DNA of 64,000 nucleotides from CALJFL01 sp963669435 (GTDB taxonomy: Bacteria; Pseudomonadota; Gammaproteobacteria; Pseudomonadales; Halieaceae), in contig OY770025.1 in NCBI GenBank assembly GCA_963669435.1, forward strand, positions 1,302,001-1,366,000, in the 5' to 3' direction. The translations under genes were made by a program, and so were the position numbers. Below are positions 17,010 through 25,307 of the stretch, piece after piece. Within the stretch, counting starts at the first letter, position 1, and every line of letters begins with the position of its first letter. The notes beneath the pieces are model-generated. The model worked only from the letters and a program-made list of their open reading frames with translations. It was not told the DNA's origin and searched no databases.

Positions 17010-17040
17010 TGATGTGATCGGACTACACTGACTCACATCA
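17010..17040. promoter_or_regulatory. Inverted repeat between haemoglobin and DUF1330 genes
   Basis: Perfect 8-bp arms TGATGTGA (17010-17017) and TCACATCA (17033-17040) with a 15-base spacer, in the short divergent region between the truncated haemoglobin (16968, minus) and the DUF1330 protein (17046 or 17064, plus). Half-sites share TGTGA with Crp sites and the ends TGAT/ATCA recall FNR sites, but the spacing fits neither, so the binder is unknown. Confidence 0.5.
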
Positions 17041-17045
17041 ATTCA

Positions 17046-17474
17046 ATGTTTGGAACCCAGACTATGCAAAACGTGCTACAACCCACCGGCGACCAGGTTC
17101 GCGCATTTCGTGATCGCAAGACTGGCGAGCCCATTGCCATGCTCAATCTGCTGAAGTACCGCGACAAGGCAGTATACGAGGATGGACGCCCCTGTGATCT
17201 CAGCGGAAAAGAGGCATACCAGTTATACAGCAAGGCATTTCGCGAAATCATGGAGCCACAGGGAGTGAAAATTCTCTACTCCGGCGGTGTCAGGGGCGTG
17301 TTAATCGGCCAGGGGGACGATCTATGGGACTCCGTGGCCGTTATTGAGTACCCGTCTGCTGACGTGATGCTGGGCATGTTGCGCAACGAAGAGTACCAGC
17401 AGGCACAGCAACACCGGGCGGCAGGCCTGGAAGGCCAGCTGCTAATAGAATGTGGCTCTGGATTCACCTTCTAG
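17046..17474 (+). CDS. DUF1330-family protein
   Basis: A 142-residue cytoplasmic protein (ATG 17046, or ATG 17064 which begins MQNVLQP). The segments 'EPIAMLNLLKYRDKAVYEDG', 'KEAYQLYSKAF', 'GGVRGVLIGQGDDLWDSVAVIEYPSADVMLGMLRNEEYQQAQQHRAAGL' are typical of DUF1330, a dimeric ferredoxin-like (ABM-related) fold of unknown function. Members are often encoded beside oxidoreductases. It is divergent from the haemoglobin, and its last 25 bases run close to the porin start at 17501, so the two may be one transcript. Confidence 0.8.
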   Translation: MFGTQTMQNVLQPTGDQVRAFRDRKTGEPIAMLNLLKYRDKAVYEDGRPCDLSGKEAYQLYSKAFREIMEPQGVKILYSGGVRGVLIGQGDDLWDSVAVIEYPSADVMLGMLRNEEYQQAQQHRAAGLEGQLLIECGSGFTF

Positions 17475-17500
17475 GCCGATTGCCCATCAGGGGAGCCAGT

Positions 17501-18730
17501 ATGAAAAAGAAAACAGGATGTTTTTCGATTGCGCTGGCACTTACTAGCGCAGCTGCCAATGCACAGGAGAGCAATTGGGGTGATGAACTGGCACGCGCGG
17601 TCAGCGACGGCAAAGCCTCGCTGGACCTGCGCTATCGCTACGAGCATGTCGACCAGGAAAGCTTTGATCGCAACGCCAATGCCGGCACCCTGCGATCCCG
17701 TTTGAGCCTGACCACTGGTTCCATGCGCGGTTTTACCGCCATGCTGGAAGTCGACGATGTCAGCGCACTCGGGGCCGACGGCTACAATTCCACGAAAAAT
17801 GGCCAGGCACAGTACCCGGTGATCGCCGACCCTGAGGGCACCGGCGTTAACCAGGCCTGGCTAAAATGGAGCGGTGAAAACGCCGACGCCACTTACGGAC
17901 GCCAGCGCATACTGCACGGCAATCAACGTTTTATCGGCGGTGTGGCCTGGCGACAGAACGAGCAAACCTATGATGGCTTTCGCGGGACATGGAAATCCGG
18001 GTCCGATGCGCTAAAAGCTGATATCGCTTACGTCTACAATGTCGAACGCATATTTGGCCCCGACGATGGTGTTAACCCTGCACAGCTAAGGGGCGACAAC
18101 CTATTCTTTCGCGCCGACTACACAATCGCCAAAGGACATACACTCAGCGGGTACGCCTATTCCATGGAGTTCGACCCGCAGCGCGATTACGATTCTGGCA
18201 AGGCCGAGGACAACTCCAACGAAACCTTCGGCGCCCAGTACAGCGGTAAATTCGGCGGCGTGAGTCTGCAGGCCGCGCTGGCCACCCAGTCGGACGCCGG
18301 TGACAGCACCCTGGACTACAGCGCGCGCTATTACCAACTGGAGGCTGCGACCACGCTCAAGACTGTCGGCCTGAAGGCGGGCCTGGAGGTATTGGGTGGG
18401 GATGACGGTGTGGGATTTAAAACACCTCTGGCCACCTTGCACAAATTCCAGGGCTGGGCCGATGTATTTCTCGCCACCCCCGGGGATGGCATCGAGGACC
18501 TGTATCTCGGCATCTCAGGCGAGCTGGGGCCGGTAAAACTTGCGGCCAACTATCACGACTTCCAGGCTGAGGATTCCAGCGAGGATTTTGGTAACGAGTG
18601 GGATTTCGTTGCCACCTGGCAGGTGGTCAAGCAGTTTTCGATCGAGGCGAAGTACGCGACCTTCGAAAGCGATACTGATCGCTATAGCGACGTCGATAAA
18701 GCCTGGGTAACTCTGCAATTGAAGCTGTGA
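17501..18730 (+). CDS. Outer-membrane porin (alginate-export/OprD-like)
   Basis: 409 residues from ATG 17501 with GGGAG six bases upstream; the frame is open further up, but only this start gives a proper signal peptide (KKKTGCFSIALALTSAAANAQ). The mature protein begins 'ELARAVSDGKASLDLRYRYEHVDQ' and shows regular amphipathic beta strands, a 'WLKWSGENADATYGRQRILHGNQRFIGGVAWRQNEQTYDGF' block and an end 'AWVTLQLKL'. These are features I associate with the alginate-export family and related phosphate-selective or OprD-type porins that allow diffusion of small anions or sugars. It converges on napC. A nitrate-uptake role alongside Nap is tempting but not shown. Confidence 0.82.
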   Translation: MKKKTGCFSIALALTSAAANAQESNWGDELARAVSDGKASLDLRYRYEHVDQESFDRNANAGTLRSRLSLTTGSMRGFTAMLEVDDVSALGADGYNSTKNGQAQYPVIADPEGTGVNQAWLKWSGENADATYGRQRILHGNQRFIGGVAWRQNEQTYDGFRGTWKSGSDALKADIAYVYNVERIFGPDDGVNPAQLRGDNLFFRADYTIAKGHTLSGYAYSMEFDPQRDYDSGKAEDNSNETFGAQYSGKFGGVSLQAALATQSDAGDSTLDYSARYYQLEAATTLKTVGLKAGLEVLGGDDGVGFKTPLATLHKFQGWADVFLATPGDGIEDLYLGISGELGPVKLAANYHDFQAEDSSEDFGNEWDFVATWQVVKQFSIEAKYATFESDTDRYSDVDKAWVTLQLKL

Positions 18731-18761
18731 TGCGCCTGATGGGTCGCGGGAATATCCGAGG

Positions 18762-19352
18762 CTAATCCCAACCCTCTATGCCCGCCATATTCGGCAGCTC
18801 ATGAGCGATGCCTTTATGGCAATCAATACAGGTTTTCTCACCGCTAGCGAGCGCAGTGGAATGCTGGTCCGCGGCACGTTTGCTCTGAAAGGTAAAATCC
18901 ATGTAGTCGAAGTCGTGACAGTTGCGGCACTCCAGCGAATCGTTCGCTTTCAGGCGCGCCCATTCATGCTGGGCGAGCTCCAGGCGCTTATCCAGAAATT
19001 TTTCCCGGGTATTGATGGTGCCAAAGATCTTGCCCCACACTTCCTTGGAGGCCTGCATCTTGCGCGCCATCTTGTCGGTCCAGTCGTGGGGTACATGACA
19101 GTCGGAACACTTGGCGCGCACACCCGAGCGATTGGTGAAGTGGATCGTGGACTGTAACTCCTGGTACACATTGCTGCGCATTTCATGGCAGCTGGTACAA
19201 AAGTACTCCGTGTTAGTGAATTCCATCGCGGTATTGAAGCCACCCCAAAAGATAATACCCGCGATGAATCCTCCCGCCGTCAAAAAGCCCAGACTATAAA
19301 ACTTGCTCGGGCTGGAAATCGTATGCCAGTAGCGTTTGATCAACTCTTTCAA
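18762..19352 (-). CDS. napC: NapC tetrahaem quinol dehydrogenase
   Basis: 196 residues: a short cytoplasmic N-terminus, one membrane anchor (FYSLGFLTAGGFIAGIIFWGG), and a periplasmic domain with four haem motifs, CTSCH, CSDCH, CRNCH and CIDCH, in NapC/NirT spacing. NapC oxidises menaquinol or ubiquinol and passes electrons to NapB. It is the last gene of napEDABC, 11 bases after napB. Length is typical of the short NapC proteins. Confidence is high because of motif count, order and operon context. Confidence 0.96.
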   Translation of the reverse strand: MKELIKRYWHTISSPSKFYSLGFLTAGGFIAGIIFWGGFNTAMEFTNTEYFCTSCHEMRSNVYQELQSTIHFTNRSGVRAKCSDCHVPHDWTDKMARKMQASKEVWGKIFGTINTREKFLDKRLELAQHEWARLKANDSLECRNCHDFDYMDFTFQSKRAADQHSTALASGEKTCIDCHKGIAHELPNMAGIEGWD

Positions 19353-19363
19353 AACAGCGCCTC

Positions 19364-19813
19364 CTAGCGACCGCCAGCGCGAAGGAGTTCGTCGATATCA
19401 ACAAACTCGTTGACCAGTAGTGGCGCGGCTTCCTGCTGCACCACGTGGCACTGATTACAGAAGTAGCGCCTGGCTGAGATATCCGCCAGGAAGTTACCCT
19501 CGCGATCCTGGTAATGGGTGACACTTATCATCGGTGCCTGGCTTTCAGCGGTGCGCCGGCGACTGTGGCAGGACATGCACTTGTTGGCGTAAACATCGAC
19601 CTGGTATTGATCGATCTTGTGGGGAATAGTCGGTGGCTGCATGGGATAGGCGCGCTTGCGTTTGATGTCGCTGTTGTCTACTCGCGCCATTCTTGGCGGT
19701 TCCGGTTCTTCGTTGATCGCACCGCCGCGGGTGGTGGCAATATTCTGGGCGGCTACCGCAGTGATAACACCCAGGCACAGGGCCAACGCTGCAACGATTG
19801 GTAAGTGTTTCAT
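19364..19813 (-). CDS. napB: NapB dihaem electron-transfer subunit
   Basis: 149 residues from ATG 19813; the longer open frame upstream overlaps napA. A signal peptide (MKHLPIVAALALCLGVITAVAA) is followed by the NapB body: 'MQPPTIPHKIDQYQV', first haem motif CMSCH, 'APMISVTHYQDREG', and second haem motif CNQCH followed by 'VVQQEAAPLLVNEF'. This is the small subunit that receives electrons from NapC and passes them to the iron-sulfur cluster of NapA in the periplasm. A GGGGGA ribosome site lies just before the start, eight bases after the napA stop. Confidence 0.96.
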   Translation of the reverse strand: MKHLPIVAALALCLGVITAVAAQNIATTRGGAINEEPEPPRMARVDNSDIKRKRAYPMQPPTIPHKIDQYQVDVYANKCMSCHSRRRTAESQAPMISVTHYQDREGNFLADISARRYFCNQCHVVQQEAAPLLVNEFVDIDELLRAGGR

Positions 19814-19821
19814 ACGTCCCC

Positions 19822-22308
19822 CTAGGCCTTGACCACCTTGACCGCACATTTCTTAAAATCCGTTTCTTTTGACAGCGGATCGGTAGCGTCCAAGGTCACC
19901 TTGTTGATCAGCTGAGACGAATCAAACCAGGGTACAAACACCAGTCCCTCTGGCGGTTTGTTACGGCCTCGCGTTTCAACCCGGGTGCGAATTTCACCAC
20001 GGCGAGACACCACCTTTACCTCATCGCCGCGGCGCAGCTGGCGGCGGCGGGCATCTTCCGGGTGCATGAATATGACCGCGTTGGGATAGGACTTGTGCAA
20101 TTCCGGTACCCGGCGAGTCATGGATCCGGAATGCCAATGTTCCAGTACCCGTCCCGTCGACAGCCACAAGTCGTACTCTTCGTCCGGGCTTTCCGGGGGC
20201 GGTTCGTAGGGCAAGGCAAAGACCACGGCGCGATCATCAGGCTTGCCATAAAACTGGAATTCCTTACCTTCCTCCACGTAGGGGTCAGATCCCTCCCGGA
20301 ATCGCCAGAGGGTCTCCTCGCCGTTCACCACCGGCCAACGTTTGCCCCGCACCTGGTGATAAACATCGAAGTCGTCGAGGTCGTGAGCCTTGCCGCGTCC
20401 GAAACGGGCGTACTCCTCGAACAAGCCCTTCTGGATGTAGAAACCAAAGTCCTCCGCCTCGTGGTTCGCGTACCCCTCCTCGATATCGGAGTTGGGAAAA
20501 CGGTCAACCTGCCCATTGGCATAAAGTACATCAAACAGGGTTTTGCCTTTGTATTCAGGGTTGGCATCGAGTATGTCCTGGGGCCAGACCTCATCGGTCG
20601 TGAAGCGCTTGGAAAACTCCACCAGCTGCCACAGGTCTGACCGGGACTCTCCCGGTGCGTCCACCAACTGATGCCAGAACTGCGTGCGCCGCTCGGCGTT
20701 ACCGAAGGCGCCCTCCTTCTCCACCCACATTGCCGTGGGCAAAATGAGGTCGGCAGCTTGCGCGGTCACCGTGGGATAGGCATCAGACACGACAATGAAG
20801 TTGTCGGGATTGCGATAGCCCGGCAAGGTCTCCTCGTTAAGATTGGGCGCGGCCTGCACATTATTGTTCACCTGCACCCAATAGGCATTGATTTTCCCGT
20901 CCTTGAGATCGCGGTTCTGCTTGACCGCATGGGAACCCACCCAGTCCGGCAGCAAACCATCGGGCAGCTTCCAGTACTTTTCAGAAATTTTGCGGTGTTC
21001 CGGGTTGGTGACCACCATATCTGCCGGCAGGCGATGGGCAAAAGTGCCGACCTCTCGCGCGGTACCGCAGGCCGACGGTTGGCCGGTCAGAGAAAATGGG
21101 CTGTTACCGGGCTGGGAAATTTTGCCGGTCAACAGGTGCACGTTGTACAGCATGTTGTTGACCCACACGCCGCGGGTGTGTTGATTGACGCCCATGGTCC
21201 ACAGGGACATTACCTTGGTCTCAGGGTTGGCATAGAGCTCGGCCAGGGCGCGCAGTTGTTCCCTGGGTACACCCGATAGCTCAGACACTGCGTCCTCGTC
21301 GTATTCGGCCACGAAACGTGCGAATTCATCAAAGCTGATTTCTTCGGAACCGCCACTACCGGCGTTATCGGCTGAAACTTCCAGCGGGTGCTCGGGTCGC
21401 AATCCATAACCGATGTCGGCGGCGCCTTTACGGAAATTTACGTGTTTGGCGACAAAGTCCTTGTGCACCTTGTCGTTGCTGATGATGTAGTGGGCGATGT
21501 AATTGAGAATGGCCATGTCGGTCTGGGGCGTAAAGACGATGGGGATATCTGCCAACTCGAAGGACCGGTGCTCAAAAGTAGACAACACGGCAACACGCAC
21601 ACCTTCACGGCTGAGACGCGTGTCGGTTAAACGGGTCCACAGAATCGGGTGCATTTCCGCCATGTTGGCACCCCACAATACAAACGCATCGGCGTGTTCG
21701 AAGTCGTCATAACAGCCCATGGGCTCATCAATGCCGAAGGTGCGCATGAATCCCACCACCGCTGATGCCATACAGTGACGCGCATTCGGGTCGATGTTGT
21801 TTGAGCGGAAACCGGCTTTAAACAACTTGGCGGCCGCATAACCCTCCCATACTGTCCACTGTCCGGACCCGAACATGCCTACAGCTTCCGGGCCTTTTTC
21901 CTGTAAGGCGTTCTTGAACTTCTCTTCCATGATGTCGAAGGCTTCGTCCCAGCTTACCGGCGTAAACTCACCTTCCTTGTCGTACTTGCCATTGCGCTTG
22001 CGCAACAATGGCTGCTGCAGGCGGTCTTCTCCGTACATGATTTTGGCGAGGAAATAACCCTTGATACATGCCAGACCGCGATTCACCGGTGCCTGGATAT
22101 CCCCGTGCGTAGCCACCACACGATTGTCACGGGTCGCCACATTGATGCCACAGCCCGTGCCACAAAAACGACAGGGCGCCTTGGACCATTTCAACCGTGT
22201 ATCGGTGGTTATAAGGTTGGTTGCATCGGCACCGGTGCTTATGCCGGCGGCGGCCGCCGCGGTAGCCACGGCGTTGGCCTTGATGAAATCTCGACGCGTT
22301 GTGCTCAT
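19822..22308 (-). CDS. napA: NapA periplasmic nitrate reductase, catalytic subunit
   Basis: 828 residues, the normal length. A Tat signal (R5-R6-D-F-I-K plus Ala-rich stretch) is followed by the [4Fe-4S] ligands C46-x2-C49-x3-C53 and C81 in 'LACIKG'. The molybdenum-ligating cysteine is in 'EPMGCYDDFEHADAF', and later MGD-binding motifs include 'WTMGVNQHTRGVWVNNMLYNVHLLTGKI' and the C-terminal 'STGRVLEHWHSGSMTRR'. The enzyme reduces nitrate to nitrite in the periplasm with bis-MGD molybdenum cofactor; it does not conserve energy itself but disposes of electrons or feeds denitrification/ammonification. napD overlaps its start by four bases, as expected for its signal-peptide chaperone. Confidence 0.97.
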   Translation of the reverse strand: MSTTRRDFIKANAVATAAAAAGISTGADATNLITTDTRLKWSKAPCRFCGTGCGINVATRDNRVVATHGDIQAPVNRGLACIKGYFLAKIMYGEDRLQQPLLRKRNGKYDKEGEFTPVSWDEAFDIMEEKFKNALQEKGPEAVGMFGSGQWTVWEGYAAAKLFKAGFRSNNIDPNARHCMASAVVGFMRTFGIDEPMGCYDDFEHADAFVLWGANMAEMHPILWTRLTDTRLSREGVRVAVLSTFEHRSFELADIPIVFTPQTDMAILNYIAHYIISNDKVHKDFVAKHVNFRKGAADIGYGLRPEHPLEVSADNAGSGGSEEISFDEFARFVAEYDEDAVSELSGVPREQLRALAELYANPETKVMSLWTMGVNQHTRGVWVNNMLYNVHLLTGKISQPGNSPFSLTGQPSACGTAREVGTFAHRLPADMVVTNPEHRKISEKYWKLPDGLLPDWVGSHAVKQNRDLKDGKINAYWVQVNNNVQAAPNLNEETLPGYRNPDNFIVVSDAYPTVTAQAADLILPTAMWVEKEGAFGNAERRTQFWHQLVDAPGESRSDLWQLVEFSKRFTTDEVWPQDILDANPEYKGKTLFDVLYANGQVDRFPNSDIEEGYANHEAEDFGFYIQKGLFEEYARFGRGKAHDLDDFDVYHQVRGKRWPVVNGEETLWRFREGSDPYVEEGKEFQFYGKPDDRAVVFALPYEPPPESPDEEYDLWLSTGRVLEHWHSGSMTRRVPELHKSYPNAVIFMHPEDARRRQLRRGDEVKVVSRRGEIRTRVETRGRNKPPEGLVFVPWFDSSQLINKVTLDATDPLSKETDFKKCAVKVVKA

Positions 22309-22604
22309 GCCGACTCTCCGGTGTTGTCGTCTATTTCGTGGTAAACCAGTGCGGCGCTAATGACGCCGGGAATACCCTCGATAGTGCTGATATTCTGCAT
22401 GATGCGCCCCTCGCTCGCGGTCTCTAGCAGGACCACGAGCTTACCCTGGTCACTGAATTGTGGAACCTCAGCATCTTCCAGGGCGGAAATAGCCGCGATC
22501 ACACTCTCCAGCTTGTCCCTGCGGCTGTGTACTACCAGGCTTGATATATGAGTGCTGTCCGCGGAGATGTTGCCGCGCAGGAATGCTCTTCGATCATGGC
22601 GCAC
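22305..22604 (-). CDS. napD: NapD chaperone for NapA
   Basis: 99 residues, ferredoxin-like NapD fold: 'HISSLVVHSRRDKLESVIAAISALEDAEV', 'GKLVVLLETASEGRIMQNISTIEGIPGVISAALVYHEID'. NapD binds the NapA Tat peptide and holds back export until the cofactor is inserted. The start is GTG 22604; about the first 18 residues (with RRAFLRG) precede the conserved fold and resemble a Tat motif but lack a hydrophobic segment, so this end may be mis-started. Its stop overlaps the napA start in ATGA. Eleven bases separate it from napE. Confidence 0.93.
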   Translation of the reverse strand: MRHDRRAFLRGNISADSTHISSLVVHSRRDKLESVIAAISALEDAEVPQFSDQGKLVVLLETASEGRIMQNISTIEGIPGVISAALVYHEIDDNTGESA

Positions 22605-22615
22605 GCTGTAGGACC

Positions 22616-22762
22616 CTAGGCTCCGGGTGGACCTAACAGCATCTGGCTGATCCAGACGATAAAGCCATAGCCACCGACGATAATGACGGAGAGAATTGGC
22701 GCGAGAAACACCGTGATCAAAAGGAACGTACGTAGCTCTGTTTTCTTATCGTCTTCGTCCAT
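22616..22762 (-). CDS. napE: NapE small membrane protein
   Basis: 48 residues from ATG 22762 (the open frame continues upstream without coding character). It has the NapE pattern: a charged cytoplasmic start 'MDEDDKKTELRTFLLI', one long transmembrane helix 'VFLAPILSVIIVGGYGFIVWISQML' and a short 'GPPGA' tail. Members of this family open nap operons of the napEDABC type; the role is unknown, perhaps a membrane anchor or assembly aid. I could not see a convincing FNR-type site in the roughly 130 bases before it, nor a strong ribosome site. Confidence 0.9.
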   Translation of the reverse strand: MDEDDKKTELRTFLLITVFLAPILSVIIVGGYGFIVWISQMLLGPPGA

Positions 22763-22898
22763 ACCAGCCCGAGCCTTTCTGCCTGCAGAGTCTGCGCTTA
22801 CTATAGACCACTTCTGGAGCGAACCGCCAATACTCCAGCGTATTTTCCAAGCCGGCATCAAACTGCAACGAAGCGAAGCAATCACCAGGAGCAGGCGC

Positions 22899-23444
22899 CT
22901 ATCCTGCGGTGGTCTCCCGCTTGATCACCAGCAAGATCTCCCCTACCTCAAGTCCGAATTTGATCATGCGCGATTCGTTGATCAATACATCCGGGTGGAC
23001 CAGGTACATGCGGTCGTCAATACGCAGGTCGATAGTGCCATCGCCATAAGGCACGCGCAGCACGTAGTCGAGGAACATGGCGTTACCGGCAAAGCGTGCC
23101 TGGCCGTCGCCAACCACGTCACCCGCAGTACCCGTATACTGATCCGGGCCGGACGGGGTTAACGTCCATACCCTGCGATCTTCTTCGCCGTCATCGAAGA
23201 TAAAGTCCTCTTCGAGGGTACCCACGCCGTCCCGCCAATAGGCTTTTATGTCAGCAGTAAAACTCCTAATCACCTTGCCACCGCGGTCCTTAACCACGCC
23301 GTAAGCGGTCAATTGGCCATTGAAAAATTCCTCGGCAACCAGCTGTGGTTTACCACTGGCATAGTCCTCTACAGTGATGGTGCTGCAACCCATCAACAGG
23401 GACAGGGCCGCGGCGATGATGAGATTACCCAAACGACGTTTCAT
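22899..23444 (-). CDS. DUF3833-family lipoprotein
   Basis: 181 residues with a lipobox ending L-M-G-C20. The mature domain matches DUF3833 in my memory of the family: 'YASGKPQLVAEEFFNGQLTAYGVVKDRGGKVIRSF', 'WRDGVGTLEEDFIFDDGEEDRRVWTL', 'GDVVGDGQARFAGNAMFLDYVLRVP' and 'DDRMYLVHPDVLINESRMIKFGLEVGEI'. The fold is lipocalin/calycin-like and the function is unknown. Start ATG has GAGGAA six bases upstream. It precedes napE on the same strand but with 137 bases between, so it is probably a separate transcript. Confidence 0.8.
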   Translation of the reverse strand: MKRRLGNLIIAAALSLLMGCSTITVEDYASGKPQLVAEEFFNGQLTAYGVVKDRGGKVIRSFTADIKAYWRDGVGTLEEDFIFDDGEEDRRVWTLTPSGPDQYTGTAGDVVGDGQARFAGNAMFLDYVLRVPYGDGTIDLRIDDRMYLVHPDVLINESRMIKFGLEVGEILLVIKRETTAG

Positions 23445-23541
23445 TCGCGTTCCTCGTATCTGATTCCGTTTTGATACGACAACGCTTCAGGGGAAGATCA
23501 CACGCGCGAAGGCGGGCAATGCGATCACAAAATGAAACTTC

Positions 23542-23952
23542 TCAGCTATGTCCGGGCGCGCGCTCTAGCCGAGCACCGGCCACGTAAAGCAGTCCGGCCA
23601 TAATCGCGAGGTTCTTGACGAAGTTCTGCAACTCGTGGCGCTGCTCGAGACCCTCGGGCATTGCCCAGAAGTTATGCATTGCGATGTTGATGACCAGGGT
23701 AAGCCCCGCAAGTACGAATGCCACCAGCTGAGCACGAAAGCCAAACATCAATGCCAGACCTCCGCCCACCTGTATAACGATGGTTAGCACCAGCAGAAAC
23801 GGCACCATCGGGACCCCGTGCGCTGCCATGTATTCACTGGTCTGCGCGAAGCCAGTAATCTTGGTGATACCTGGCACCACAAAATAGAGGCCCAGCAAGC
23901 CCCGACCCAGCAGTAGCAGCAGCCGCTGATAGTTGTTGATTGTTTGATCCAT
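23542..23952 (-). CDS. DoxX-family membrane protein
   Basis: 136 residues with four hydrophobic helices and the DoxX motifs 'LLLLLGRGLLGLYFVVPGITKITGF', 'VIQVGGGLALMFGFRAQLVAFVLAGLTL' and 'FVKNLAIMAGLLYVA'. DoxX/DoxD proteins are small integral membrane proteins linked in some organisms to thiosulfate:quinone oxidoreduction or redox stress; most bacterial members have no assigned role. No partner gene is close; the DUF3833 lipoprotein lies 97 bases downstream on the same strand. Confidence 0.85.
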   Translation of the reverse strand: MDQTINNYQRLLLLLGRGLLGLYFVVPGITKITGFAQTSEYMAAHGVPMVPFLLVLTIVIQVGGGLALMFGFRAQLVAFVLAGLTLVINIAMHNFWAMPEGLEQRHELQNFVKNLAIMAGLLYVAGARLERAPGHS

Positions 23953-24136
23953 TCTGTCTTCACACGTGACTTATCGATAATTGCTTCTTGCGCGCCGCGG
24001 CAGTAACCCGCCAGCCCGCGAAAGCTCACAAGATCCCGGCGCCAGCGTACCGTGTAGGCGCACTTACATACCACCCTTGAGGCAACCTTTCCGGACCGAA
24101 AAAGCTAAATACACGTATTCCCTAAGTGCGGACGTA

Positions 24137-24526
24137 CTACAGCACCAGTTGCGTCTGCGTTACCACAGCAATCTTACGGTCCTGCTCATCGCTGATGGTG
24201 GTGGTCCAAACGGAGAGGCGTTTACCTACGTTCACTGGAGTAGTGACTCCGTAGACCCGACTGCCTGCCGGGGCCGCCCGCAGAAAGTTGGTTTTGCTTT
24301 CGATGGTGGTGGTGCCGGCCGCGCCTTCCGGTAAATTGAGAAAGGCCGCCACCGCTCCCAGCGAGTCAGCCAGCGCCATAACTGCCCCGCCGTGCAGTGT
24401 ATTACCCAGGGTGCACAGCGCTTCCGTCACCTCGAGCGTACCCCTTACCTGCGCCGGGTCTGCGTGCTCAATCGATACACCCAGCAATTTGGCTAACGGC
24501 ATGCTGGCAACAATGTCTTCATACAC
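24137..24526 (-). CDS. PaaI-type hotdog thioesterase
   Basis: 129 residues, GTG start with GGAGGG seven bases ahead. The hotdog-fold active-site helix 'TLGNTLHGGAVMALADSLGAVAAF' has the HGG motif followed by the conserved acidic position, as in PaaI/YdiI acyl-CoA thioesterases, which hydrolyse aryl- or acyl-CoA. It is divergent from the TetR gene at 24631 across two inverted repeats (24544-24591). That pairing suggests this thioesterase is the main target of that regulator. A cytoplasmic acyl-CoA relief function is the best guess. Confidence 0.87.
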   Translation of the reverse strand: MYEDIVASMPLAKLLGVSIEHADPAQVRGTLEVTEALCTLGNTLHGGAVMALADSLGAVAAFLNLPEGAAGTTTIESKTNFLRAAPAGSRVYGVTTPVNVGKRLSVWTTTISDEQDRKIAVVTQTQLVL

Positions 24527-24543
24527 AATGAATCCCTCCCACG

Positions 24544-24591
24544 ATGTAGATAATGTCTACATTAACGCAGAATGTAGTCCTTGTCTACATT
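24544..24591. promoter_or_regulatory. Two inverted repeats, probable TetR operators
   Basis: First repeat: ATGTAGA (24544-24550) and TCTACAT (24556-24562), five-base spacer. Second: AATGTAG (24571-24577) and CTACATT (24585-24591), seven-base spacer. The shared sequence TGTCTACATT occurs at 24554 and 24582, exactly 28 bases apart, close to three helical turns. Both lie in the 100-base divergent region of the thioesterase and TetR genes. Confidence 0.7.
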
Positions 24592-24630
24592 TAGATCCTG
24601 TGGAAGACTGTGTTAACAGGAGGGCGACGA

Positions 24631-25233
24631 GTGACCAAAAAACACTATCATCACGGTGATCTGCGCCGCGCACTGATAGCGCGGGCAGCCCAGATCATCA
24701 ACGCAGAAGGTATTGAGGCTCTCACCCTGAGAGGACTGGCGCGCGATCTGGGGGTGTCCCACGGCGCACCCAACCGGCACTTCAAAAACAAACAGGAGTT
24801 GCTTACGGCGCTGGCCACTGAGGCTTATCAACAGGCCAACGAGGCGACCATGGCCGCTGCGGAAAAAGTGGGTGAGGACCCCATTGTGCGCCTGAACGCG
24901 ATGGGCCGCGGTTACATGCACTGGGCTCTGGACAACCGCGCTCTGTTCAACGCGCTCAACCACCCCGATATCAAGCGCAGTGCCGATACGGAGCTACTGG
25001 AGGCAATGCGCAGTTTCCAACTCAATGTGCGCTCGGCCTCCATCGCCGCCCAGGCAGCAGGTCGTTACCCGGACGCTGACGAGAAAATCCTCGCGCTGTA
25101 CAACAACTCGGTGCCGTTTGGCGCTGCGCAACTTATCGATCACGACGTGTTCGCCGCCGAGGTGGACCACCTGTCGCGGGAACGACTTATCAGTGAACTG
25201 ATGGAACTGGTGGTACCTCTCCCAAAAGTTTAA
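24631..25233 (+). CDS. TetR-family regulator
   Basis: 200 residues from GTG 24631, which has AGGAGGG six bases upstream (the GTG at 24610 is in frame but contains that ribosome site). The DNA-binding block 'HGDLRRALIARAAQIINAEGIEALTLRGLARDLGVSHGAPNRHFKNKQELLTALA' is typical of the TetR subgroup with 'HHGDLR' start and 'RHFKNKxELL' recognition-helix end, and the C-terminal part fits the WHG-type domain. It faces the PaaI thioesterase with two inverted repeats between, so local autoregulation is very likely. The inducer could be an aromatic or acyl compound. Confidence 0.9.
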   Translation: MTKKHYHHGDLRRALIARAAQIINAEGIEALTLRGLARDLGVSHGAPNRHFKNKQELLTALATEAYQQANEATMAAAEKVGEDPIVRLNAMGRGYMHWALDNRALFNALNHPDIKRSADTELLEAMRSFQLNVRSASIAAQAAGRYPDADEKILALYNNSVPFGAAQLIDHDVFAAEVDHLSRERLISELMELVVPLPKV

Positions 25234-25279
25234 GGGATCACCAAGCGATACCACCGACAATGAGACGGCCGGCACCCCC

Positions 25280-25304
25280 CAATCGGGGCGGGGCGACCCG
25301 ATTG
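25280..25304. other. Hairpin between convergent genes
   Basis: Perfect 8-bp arms CAATCGGG (25280-25287) and CCCGATTG (25297-25304) with a nine-base GC-rich loop, between the TetR stop (25233) and the quinoprotein stop (25308). There is no clean T-tract on either side, so it may act as a weak bidirectional terminator or 3'-end stabiliser. Confidence 0.35.
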
Positions 25305-25307
25305 ACC

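Noticed and set aside
22763..22898. FNR/NarP-type site expected before napE
   Set aside because: I looked for TTGAT-N4-ATCAA and similar patterns and saw none that fits; control may be by another regulator or from further upstream.
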